Origin: Corella eumyota
Lineage: Eukaryota > Chordata > Ascidiacea > Phlebobranchia > Corellidae
DNA: 64,000 nt
NCBI GenBank assembly: GCA_963082875.1
Contig: OY720101.1
Coordinates: 4,278,001-4,342,000 of the forward strand
Reading direction: 5' to 3'
Shown here: piece by piece, positions 12,687-23,500 of the stretch
How positions within the stretch are numbered: position 1 is the stretch's first letter
Layout: each line of letters starts with the position of its first letter
Made by a program: the position numbers and the translations under genes
The notes under the pieces: model-generated
Seen by the model: the letters and a program-made list of their open reading frames with translations, nothing else
Told to the model about the DNA's origin: nothing
The model's database searches: none

Positions 12687-12967
12687 CCGGCAGCGTGGTG
12701 TAGTGGTAAGAACAATTGCTACACCACCATAAGGTCGTGGGTTTAATCCCCACTGCTCTCATGCTATAGCAACCTTTAGTAAGGCGCTATGAACTCCTGC
12801 TGATCCAGCACTTTATTAGCAGCATAACTACCGGTCAATTATAGTCTCTTTAATATCCCAAACCGCCACAGGGAACTTGAGACTGGGTCGGAGTAATTTA
12901 CATTACTCTATGTTTAAGTCGCACATTCGACCTTCCCACATCGAGGATAAATATACATACAAATAAA
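12687..12967 (+). mobile_element. tRNA-derived SINE, full-length-like
   Basis: It begins CCGGCAGCGTGGTGTAGTGG, with an A-box-like TGGTGTAGTGGTAAG and a B-box-like GGTCGTGGGTTTAATCCCC. A tRNA-unrelated body (GGCGCTATGAACTCC ... GACTGGGTCGGAG) follows, and a tail near CACATCGAGGATAAA. Four other copies or pieces occur in the window. It lies next to a decayed receptor exon. Confidence 0.85.
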
Positions 12968-12972
12968 ATTAC

Positions 12973-13550
12973 CTGTCCAACATTGTAAATTATTTTGTTC
13001 ACTCCACATTGCATTTGCTAAACAAGAAGTTGTATCAGATGTAAGTTGACTTTGATTGGAATAAAATAACTCTCCATTGTTAGAACAATTAAATGTTCCA
13101 ACTAAGTTGTAAGTTTTTTATGTTGCACGAATTTTACCATTGTATGTAGAATTGCAATCTAATAGAAGAATTAGCAAATAAATTTAACCTTATATATCTT
13201 TTTTTAATATGAAACTTTTATTTAGTAGTTTCATTAAAAAATGATTTTTAATCTTTATCAAAGTGTATCTTTTAGCTAGTTATATTTTCATAACCCAACC
13301 ATTTAATTTTAGGCATATCAAAAACATAAAAACTATTGTTATAAAACAATAGTTATGTAATATTTTTAAATAGAATAAGATCCTTAAAATAGAAAAACTT
13401 ACATCGAAAAATATTCACCCAAACTTAAGGTTAACACAAGTAAAGCACCACCATCAACACATTTTAAAGTAACATTAGATGAACTAGTAAGAGGTTGTAA
13501 AAAGGTAAGGTTATAATTAATATTTCCATCTTTTATTACAAAGAAGAGTG
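12973..13550 (-). pseudogene. Two decayed exons of a B-like Ig/sushi receptor
   Basis: 12973-13158 matches the sushi exon of gene B (28137-28334): it keeps FNCSNNGELFYSNQSQL, the TTSC-like cysteine and NLQCW, but has a stop and disrupted sequence in its first third. About 13402-13550 matches the end of B exon 2 (NYNLTFLQPLTSSSNVTLKC compared with SNLTFAKHATADLDIKMKC). No signal exon, membrane exon or tail was found nearby, so this is a remnant of another receptor copy. It is truncated near the SINE. Confidence 0.75.
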
Positions 13551-14218
13551 TATATTTTAAAATACAAAAAGTATTTTTTTAAATACAAAACATTTTTGAA
13601 AGGAATTTCCCCATTAAACATAAAAATGTTGCAAAAAATAGAAATAAATACACAAGTAATTTAGCCACATTTAAATTTTAATATTCATTTTTATTACCTA
13701 ATTAAAGTAAATTGCTTATTAATTATTTTAACCCTGTTTAACTTAAAAATAAAATAAATAGAATAATGTACGCATTCATGTCAATAAAATAAATAGCCTA
13801 TTCAAGAATGAACAAAATTTTATTTTGAAAAAAAATTTCTATAAATGAAAATTAAATTATAAAATTACACATAATAAAAATTAAAAACGTTTTTAATTGC
13901 TGTACAATACTACAAAAATATATATTTTTTACCATATAAGGTACAAAATGTATTATAAATACAAATGTTACATTGGTAGCAATTGCTATTATTAATAATT
14001 AAAATCAAGTATTTACTTAAGTGAGTGCAGAACCGTATTATATAAAAAAATACTACAAATTATAATGAAGTGCAACTTTTTTTTGTATTTTATTATCTTG
14101 TTTGTAATCTAAAATAAAATTTTTCAGTTAGGTATTTTTAATATTTGTTAATAGCACCCCACACATTCGAGTTAAAAAACCACACTTTAATTACCTTGTT
14201 TAATTTGTTTTTTATTAG

Positions 14219-16112
14219 TTATAGGGGTCCATATAATGGATTCTTTTTAGAGTTTTCTACAAATAAAAACATGGTTGTTCTTTAGAATATTTTGATTTAT
14301 ATGTTTAAACATTTTTTAATTTGTTTATAACATGCAAATTTTGATTTATTTGTTAACAATAAACCAAATAAACATTTAAGAATAAAATTCTACATGGAAT
14401 AATTATATTTCTTTTAAAAAAACGTCAAAATGATTACATTATTTAAATATAAACCTTTTTAATTTTTTAAAGTATGTTTTTTAAGAAAATTTTTAAGCAA
14501 ACAGAGTTACAACTGTGGGGTATTTTCAAGTTGCCAATTACAGTTTAAAACATGTTGTCTGAAAATAAATGTTTACCTTGAAGTGAACTGTTGTTATTTT
14601 GTAAAGAATCTTTGTGTGCAATCACCTTCATTCGATGATTTTTACCTTTTAAATAAAAAATGAAAAAAAATCCTATAAATTGTTCTAAAATTTTTAATTT
14701 AAAAAAAATATTTGAGTACTAAAAAAACTATATCATACATTAAAATTACCTTCTTTTACATTGTGTGCCTCCTGTCTTTTATTTTTTTCTTAAACACAAA
14801 ACAAAAATTTACTTTCACTGACAATATGACATTCTGATATTTAGTTTGATAGTTAAAGTAAATAAAAAACTAACTATGAAAACAAAATTTTTAAAACTTA
14901 CTTTTCTTATACTGTTTATTTTTCCTGTAAAATTGAACTGCAAAAAGAACCAGCATAAAGAGGGCGAAGCCTCCAATAGAGCAGGCTATAATGACTATTG
15001 TGGGATCAAATGCTTCAGGTGCCTTTGTAGTGGTTGACTTTGTTGTTGTTGACTGTGTTGTTTTTGTAACAGTTGTTTTTTCTTGGGATGTTGTCACTAC
15101 TACATTCGACTGAGATGTGGTTTCCAGGTTACTGGTACTGGAAATAGTAGAGTCCGGCAGCAATGTAGTTGATATAGCTGGTGATTGTGACGTGTCTGGT
15201 GCAGAACTGGTGGCCATACCAGTTGTAGTTACATCTTGAGTGGTGGTTACTTCAGCTAAGATTTTTGAATAATTATAAAAACTCTTAAGTTTAGTGTGCT
15301 CTTACAATAAGAGATTAACAACATGCCTATTTATTACCTGTTAACCTTAACATTTTTGACTTGGTATCTATTAAATTCATAGTTGAATTTAAATGATCTA
15401 ATCTTATAAGAAGCTCATTATCAGCTAATGTTAAATCATTTACGGTTAGAATAGTTGTGGTGGATGTATATACCCCAGGAACAGTAAAATTGGCTCTAAA
15501 ATTTTAAAAACAATTTTTTTATATTACTATTGTAATGAGGCATTGTAAATAAGTAAATTAATTTTATTTTATTAAATATAAACTAAATTTTACTCTGCTT
15601 TAAGTCTTTTAGTTGTTCCCATGACATATACATTGATAACTCCGTAACTTTGACATTGAATGGTAAATTCTAAAACCTATTATTGATTAAACAGTTTTTG
15701 AAAATAAATTTAAGTTGAGAAAACAATTTTAAGCTGTATCTATGACAAAAAAATAAATTTAAGACATTTTAAAAAATAAGTTTTCTTTCAATTTTTTATA
15801 GTTTTTAAAATTTTAAAATATTTTTAATTTAAAAAATATTACCAGAATACTTACATCATTGACATACCAATTAATTTCATAATAAAGATCAGTAAAATCT
15901 GTGACTGTTGCTGTTACATTAACACTTGAACCAATAATAATTAAAGGATCGGATAATTCCAAATTTGATATTTCACTAGTAATGAAGCCAACTAAAAAAA
16001 AATAGTTGTTTTAAAAAAACTACCATAATATATATTTTATTAAAATGTTTTATATTTTAAGGGTAAACTTACAGTTTGTTACCAGTAAGAGGGCATACAC
16101 AAAAAATTTCAT
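14219..16112 (-). CDS. Gene A1: type I receptor, Ig-like domain, Thr stalk, NPLYGPL tail
   Basis: Eight exons read on the minus strand: 16073-16112, 15855-15991, 15594-15676, 15338-15495, 14902-15255, 14750-14788, 14577-14645, 14219-14256. They sum to 918 nt and close as 305 residues with no stop. Intron phases are 1,0,2,1,1,1,1. The signal peptide is MKFFVYALLLVTN. The N-terminal beta-sandwich-like domain has NVTATVTDF, INWYVND and a late LTVNDLTLADNELLIRL strand, split over three exons as in gene C. Exon 5 encodes a Ser/Thr-rich mucin-like stalk (TTTKSTTTKAPEAFDPT) and one membrane segment (IVIIACSIGGFALFMLVLFA), followed by basic RKNKQYKK. The last exon gives KKNPLYGPL, an NPxY motif of the type that binds PTB domains or adaptors. 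The ligand is unknown. Exon 3 uses the AATAG acceptor at 15677-15680, supported by the same open frame in A2. Confidence 0.85.
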
Positions 16113-17640
16113 TTTTTTAGCCTTTTAAAAACAATTATACTGAGTTCCTACTTTTTCTTTTATAATCAAAAATATTTTAATTTCTAAAAATGTATTAACT
16201 TCAAAAAATAATACCCTAAATACATTTCAATAAAATTCGACCTAAAATATATATTAAATGTTCTTTTAAACAAAATAACAATTAACTTTCATAAGCTAAC
16301 TAATAAAAATTCAACTTTTTTAATTTATGTCTGATTTGTGTTTACCTAATGACATCTGCACACATTGCTTCAGTGCGTTAAGAGTTTATATTTATGAGTA
16401 ACCAATTAAAGCAAATATCAATTAAAATTTTTAGTATTTATAAAAGAAAATCAAACATGTCTATTTTAAATCTTTGTTACTTACCATGCTATGTTAAATT
16501 TTGTTTAATAGTTGAACAAATAACATCTATTGTCTTTGAATTATTTTTTATGTTACCACCCTTTGTAAATATTTGTTTATATTAAAAAAAAATTACCTAA
16601 GATTTAATAAAATTATCTTCTAAAAATAAAACATGTATTAACATTATTATATTCTAAAGCAATGTTAAAAAATTCTTTATGAAATCTGTAAAAATTTTAA
16701 TAAGTTTTTTTACAATACAGTCCCACCCGATTATTAACTTTGCACAATTACTTATTTATTTACAATGTAATTTGATCATACTAGTAAAATTTGTTGGCAA
16801 TTGGTTTTAATTGGGCATAATCCAACCATTATAACGTCTTTAACATAATGCCTTTTTTTAAAGATTTGTTGGACTAAATCAATAAATTATTATTTTTGGG
16901 CATAACCAGGGTGATATATATGTACAAAAATGTTAAAATTATAAGTAAAAAAAGATAAAAAGAACAACATTTTTAAATATTTTAATTAAATCAAATGTAC
17001 ACGTAAATAAAGAAAATGTTTTGTTCTTTAAAAAAGAGGTTTTTTACTTGTAAATTTTTTATTTTAAAATGTTTCCGTAACTTTAAATTTAATTTATTAA
17101 AAATAACTGTAACCAACACCTAATATGTAGGTATATCAAAGATATAGAATAGGTCATTTAGTTTGTGTGTTTATCGATATTGTATCTTTTATTTAATATA
17201 TTTATCTTTATTACTAAATATTTCCGGGTAGGTTTCGATGAAATCATATAATAGTTTATTAAATACAATTGCATACATAGATCACAGATACTATTTCAAA
17301 TTTTTTTTTGTTTATGGCAAGTTTAAAAAAATAGTTATGAGGTAAATTTAAAAGGTATTTATATTTTGAAATTTAGAAACAAGTTAGGCCTATCTTATTT
17401 GAACAAATCAAAATTATGAAAATAAAATATTCAATAATATTTACAAATTATCAGTATTAAAGAACCATGAAAAGATACCCATGTTCTTTTAAATATGTAC
17501 ATTATTAAATTATAAAGGCTAATATTGTCAGTAAGAAGTAAAAAGAAAGGCAGCAAATTTTATTTTTATTGCCATTTGACAATATAGTGCCAGTAAATTA
17601 AAACAACTGAAAATTTATGAAAACTTGTAGATTTTTTTAA
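16113..17640. other. Upstream region of A1, no gene seen
   Basis: This is AT-rich sequence shared with 62343-63916 in the duplicate. No exon-like open stretch with splice signals is apparent. Its conservation between copies reflects the duplication and need not mean function. It may hold a 5' untranslated exon or intron. Confidence 0.5.
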
Positions 17641-19190
17641 AACTAACACACAATTACTTGAATTAGGTTTGATGGCCAAATAATTTTTAAGTGTATATAT
17701 TTTTAACTGGTTTGACCATGTTTTAATATAGAAACCTGTTAAATTAAATACTTTATTAGTGTTTAAACAATCGAACTAGTTTATCTATTTGTTGCTTTAT
17801 ATCTTGAATTGGTATTGTAATTTAAAGATCATGCTGTAGGTGTCACTGATATGTAAATTACCTAAACATTTTTAAAAAATATATATTTTTTTTTTTAAGT
17901 TTGTTGTAAAATTTAGTGTTCGTTAGTGGGCGCTAGATATCTACGTAGTTTGATAAGGAAGCGAAAATATAAGGAAATGACTACGCCTAAAAATGCGACA
18001 ACAGTTCAACTTAGTACGTCATTCATTGATTTTCCATAGTTTAAACAGAACCACGCGTAGTTTACGTCATACAAGGAAATACGCTTATTTTTATTCACAT
18101 AAAAAGGAGAAAAATGATTCACCCTCTGTGGAAATGTGACGTCAATTTTGAGAAATTTTCTTTTTTATTCAAGTTTTTTAATTCAGTTTAAAATTAATAG
18201 GCTAAGGTTATACGAAAATTTAACACAGACCATAGTTTGCTGTTTATTACTATGCAATATTACGGCATCGACTACATACATAAATATGTTGATTTGTGTT
18301 GCTATAGCGATTTTAACTATTAAACCACCAAATGCGCCAGTAAATTTTATGACATCGACTATAAAATTTATTGAATTTCGTGCTAATGCAAACTCTTTGA
18401 ACTCTAAATATAAATTTTTAATAAAATTGCGAAACCAGCAAACAACATAACGAAAGTGAAACTAACACACAATTACTTAAATTAGGCTTGGTGGCCAAAT
18501 TTTTTTTTAACTGGTTTGACCATGTTTTAATATAGAAACATATTAAATTAAACACCTTGTTTATGTTTAAACACTGGTTTATCTTTTTTGTTGCTTTATA
18601 TCTTGCATTGGTTTTATCACTTAAAGATTATGCTGTAGGTGTCACTGATATGTAAATTACCTAAATATTTTTAAAAAATAGTTATTTTTTTTAAGTTTGT
18701 TGCAAAATTTTGTGTTCGTTAGTGGGCGCTAGATATCTACGTTATTTAAATAAGGAAGTCAAAATATAAGGAAATGACTACGCCTAAAAATGCGACAACA
18801 GTCCAACTCGGTACGTCATTCATTGATTTTCCATAGTTTAAACAAAACCACGCGTAGTTTACGTCATACAAGGAAATACGCTTCTTTTTATTCGCATAAA
18901 AGGGAGGAAAATGATTCACCCTTTGTGGAAATGTGACGTTAGTTTTGACCAATTTTCTTTTTTATTCAATTTTTTTAATTCAATTAAAAATTAATAGGTT
19001 TAGGTTATACGGAACATAAATATGTTTATTTGTGTTGCTGTAGCGATTTTAACTGTTAAACCACCAAATGCGCCTGTAAATTTTATGACATCAACTATAA
19101 AATTTATTGAATTTCGTGCTAACGCAAACTTTTTTAACTCTTAAGTTTAAATTTTTAATAAAATTGCGAAACCAGCAAACAACATAACGA
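17641..19190. repeat. Tandem duplication of a promoter-like segment
   Basis: 17641-18460 and 18461-19190 are head-to-tail copies, each opening with AACTAACACACAATTACTT-like sequence. A third copy begins at about 63917 next to A2. Each copy holds a conserved block (about 17915-18135 and 18715-18935) with GTACGTCATTCATTGA, TTTACGTCATACAAGGAAAT and a TGTGACGT site, that is, CRE/ATF-like and ETS-like words. Short open frames here start inside the block but lack domain features. I read it as a duplicated regulatory region. Confidence 0.6.
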
Positions 19191-19199
19191 AAGTGTACC

Positions 19200-20507
19200 T
19201 AGTGACGACAAAGCAAAGTGTTTGGTTGTATATTAACCTTAACTTGCTCAACAAATTATTCTTGTCATTTAGTTTGAAGTAAATAAAAGCAATCGCCTAC
19301 GCATACAACGTTTTGCCGCCAAGCCAATAAATATTTTGGTTTGTTAACATATTTACGTCTAATTATTATTAAGCCTTTTTATGGAAAACAGTCTCAATAC
19401 AACAATAATACTAATGGAAGTAATATAAAGTTGTTTAACTACTTCTTTCGCAAAATAAAGTATAACTCCAGCACAACAAAGACATACTGTGTTATACTTG
19501 CATGCTATTTATATTTTAACAGTAACTAACACAAGTTTTTTTAAACTTTTATTTCATGAATCAAAATATACAAAGAATTAATTAGATTTTTAATCTGCAT
19601 AGGATAATACATTTTACAAAATTAAAAAATAACACACCAATTAATATAAGGTTTTTAAAAATTGCACATTTTTAATCACTAAGCTTCTTGTAATATGAGA
19701 ATATGATTTTCAGTTTCGTATCCATTCAAAATGGCTATTTTAGGATTTTGTAATAGGAGTGTGGTAATCCATTTATTAATTATATTTCCTTTATATTATA
19801 TACAGTGGAAAATTACCATACAAATAATACAGAAAATGTTAAATGAAGAAATAAATCTGTGGTAGGAAAAATGAAGTAAAAATAAAACAGTGGAAAAATT
19901 ATATAATACAATTACAGGCTACAATGACATGTCCAATTAAACATAACTTCTTAAGAATATGCAGTGCATAATAAGTAAGTACAATATGGTAAACAACAAC
20001 TTTAAATTAAAACAACTAAAATTTTAGGATATAAAAAGGCATAAGTTTATCATGGAACATAAATTAAAGTTGAAACTATGATTTTTGATTGGCAAAAAGT
20101 TTATCTTAAAGTCATGAATAGCATGAAATTAGCACTACATAAAACAAACTTTTGCTAAGTACCTTAAGTTAACAAAATGTAAATTTTTTGTTACTATAAA
20201 AAATCTTTAACTACTTGTATAATAAATAGATGCAACAACATTTAAATTCTATTTATAGATTTTTAAAAACCAGTTCTTTTTATATAAAATATATTTTAAG
20301 ATAAATGCATAATTTAAGTTATTTGCATGAGAGTCGTGAATGCATGTTTTTCGATAAAAAAATAATTGCTTGAATAGGCTAAATCATTACAAAAAAGCAA
20401 TTATAATAAATGACATTGTTTTATAAAAGCACAAATATTATTAGCGATTGAACATTTTCTTACAGTAAATATATATAAAGAGTCTTTTTTAAGCATTGCT
20501 TATTGGA
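19200..20507. other. Intergenic, no feature seen
   Basis: AT-rich sequence between the tandem repeat and the last exon of gene B. It probably includes the 3' untranslated region of B, but no clear polyadenylation site can be chosen. Confidence 0.4.
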
Positions 20508-23500
20508 TTAACACGTGGAACTAGAAGGCAAAACACTATATTCTTTATTCATGTTGTCACTGGGGTAGTTTCCATACCTACTCTAGGAAAAAAACTTTAA
20601 TTAACATATGTTAATTTATACTAAAAATAGTTAAACTATTTTTGTATGATAAACTACTAAAACATGCCAAAAATAACATAAATTAGGTATGGAGAAAGCA
20701 AAAGGTTTGTAGAATTTAATGGCATTTTGAAAATAGTTAAGTCAAAGTTGTAACATGCTTTCAAATTGCAAATAAACTAACAAAATTTTATGAGCGAAAC
20801 TAATTCTAACATGCAAATTGCTTTTTGTATGAGAAATGTGTAACAAAAAAGTTTAAAATTTTTTTTTTAATAAAAGTGAAATTAAAGGTTCAACATAAAA
20901 GAAAGTAAACATAATTTTTAAAATTATGCGACAAGGCAACCTACTACTTTCTATATCTTGTTTGCTTTAGTAGTCCTGTGTAACAATGTTAAATATTTAC
21001 ATTTTGTGCAAAAAACATTTGAACACCTTTTTATTTCGCTATTCATAAAGTCATAAAGACCAGTTTTTTAATTATAAAAAAAGGGTATGTTTTATTGCCT
21101 AACTACATTTATTACACACAAAAACATCTTAAAAACTTTTAAATTAAACTGATAAACTTACATGAGAATCATTGCCATGTAGGTTGTCACCATTTCCTTA
21201 AAAATAGATAAGGTTATTACTTTGTATTTTACTTCCTTGTTTGAGTTGACATAAGATTGTATACCAGGAAACTGTTGGCTTATTTTAAAACTTTATTGTT
21301 TGCATTGAAGCATGGATTTGGTGCATAAAATAACAATTAAGATTGTGTAGTGTGTGGGATGAATGCATTGTGTTTAAACTATCAATATTATTTTAAATTG
21401 ATTTTTTAATGACTAAGCCTTCCTTTTATCTTTGTTGCATTGTTGTAAATAAAAATCTTAATAAAATATTATTTTCAGTCTGTGTAGGCTAAAGGATTTG
21501 ATTTTAAACTACAATAATTATAAAACTGCATTATTATATTATCTTTTTAGTTAAGCAAAATGATATTTACCTGGTGGCTTTGGTTTTTTGTTGGGTTTCT
21601 TAACCTCAGCATAGGCTTCATCAGGTGCTGATTTAAGACAATGAATGATTAATTATTGATAAATGATCACACAAACCTCAGATAAAGAGTTTTATGATGT
21701 TGAAACTTTAATCACTTATGTATAATTGCAAGTATTTTACATTATTATTTGACATAATTTACATGATAATATTAAACATAATAAATCAAATTATGTCAAA
21801 GATTTGGATACCATTGGATTTTGTTAAATTATTTACATAAAAATCAAAATATTTATTAATTGAAAAAAAATTTCAAACACAACTTTCCATATTTTTTTAC
21901 AGAAATTTAAATACCAGGTGCTGTATTTTTCTTTCCTTTTTTCTTTTTGCTAAAGTTGACTTCAGCATAAGCCTCACTTACTCCTGCAGAAGTCGAGGGA
22001 GCATAAAGAGGATTTACTTTCTTCTCTTTCTCATTTTTGCCTAGAATATAAATAAAAATTTTGCAAAAAATTTTTAAAAATTATTATTTTTTTACGTACA
22101 CATAAATACTACTACTACTAATCCATTGATATTTTACCAACACAATGTTTTTATGCATTATCTTATTATGACCAACCGTTTTTCTTTTTAGGCTTCTTGA
22201 CTTCAGCATAAGCATCCTCAATAAAGTCAGGATTACCAGGTTGGTAAAGTGGGTTTACCTTTTCTTCCTTTTCCCCTTTACCTTTAAGCAAATATTTAAA
22301 AAATAAGCTTGGAAAATATGCATATAATAACAAAAAAGGGCTTTAAAAGATTTTTTTTTAATTAACCCTTTTTTTTCTTGTTTTTAGGTTTATCCACAAC
22401 TGCATAAGCATCTTCTATTCCATTTCCACCAGAAGGTCCATACAATGGATTATTTCGCTCTTCCTTTTCACTGTTGTCTATAGAAAAAATTAATATTAAA
22501 AAAAAACTTTTTTTGAAATATGAAATGTATAATTACCCTTCTTTTTCTTTTTTCCTTTTGGTTTGTCCACAACAGCATAAGCTTCCTCTGCCCCAGTACA
22601 TGAGGTATCATATAAGGGGTTGTCCCTTTCCACCTTTTCGTCTTTAATTATAAATATTTAATTTTTAACTCAATGATTTTCATAAACCTTAAATAAAAAA
22701 TTTCTTTATGCAACAAAAACATTAGAAAACAAAAGTTTCAAATAATTTATTTAATTTAATGCTAAAATATTTGATTTTATCTTTTATTACCTTTCTTTTT
22801 CTTCTTATTTTTAGGTTTATTGACAGCAGCATAGGCACCTGCACCATTTCCACCCGAAGATGCATACAAGGGGTTATCTCTTTCTTCTACATTTAAAAAG
22901 CATTTTATTAATAATGTTTTTTAGCCTTTCAAATTTCAAAATGCATTTGTTAAATTAACATTCCAGAAAAAAACTTAACTCAAGATATTACCTCTTTCTT
23001 GAGCATGGGAGTTTGTGTCATATAATGGGTTATCTCTGGTTTCTCTTTCTATAAAATTAAATATAGTAATTATAGGCTATATAAAGCTAATTAAATCAAT
23101 TCTTAAACAAACAGTTAAGAAAAACATAATTTTATAACATATTTATTTAGACATACCAGTTTGCATATTTTGAATGGGAATGGATGTGTTTTTATTTTCT
23201 GTTATAAAAAAATAATCAAGTTTGTTATTTAAAATTAATTAGAAAAACTTTAGTAAAAATATAGCAAAAATTTTTCTTAGTTTATTCAAAAATAAAAATT
23301 ATACTGTTTTAATTTAAACATTCGAAAAAACTAACCACCGTTCTTTTTGTTATTTTTTCTTCTTCGACACCAAAGAAACACCAAAACTGCAACCAAGATT
23401 GCAACAACAACAACTACCACAATCACAATTATTATTGTTGTGTCCAAACCACCTGAACCACTAGGACCATTGGGATCAATTGGTGTTGAATCAATAACAT

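Larger units (their letters stand above)
13945..17640. repeat. Segmental duplication, copy 1 (gene A1 region)
   Basis: From about 13945 the sequence aligns in direct orientation with 59963 onward, through all eight exons and introns of gene A and about 1.5 kb of upstream DNA. Divergence is a few per cent in exons by eye, with small indels. The SINE at 60322-60606 is present only in copy 2. The duplication continues past the end of the window on the other side. Confidence 0.92.

Noticed and set aside
12687-12760. Possible tRNA gene
   Set aside because: A- and B-box-like words are present, but the body and tail match other dispersed copies and no clean cloverleaf can be drawn. It is a SINE head.
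14846-15037. Plus-strand open frame over the gene A membrane exon
   Set aside because: Antisense of a well-supported exon; it is not supported by splice sites or by the second copy.
18136-18450. 104-residue open frame in the upstream tandem repeat
   Set aside because: It is not kept in the second copy of the repeat, which has stops, and has no recognisable domain.
21571-23048. Classical ITIM or ITAM motifs in gene B
   Set aside because: The position two residues before the tyrosine is Glu, Asp or Gly and not a hydrophobic residue or Ser, and the NPLY-YAxV spacing is not that of ITAM. I describe them only as NPxY and YxxV sites.
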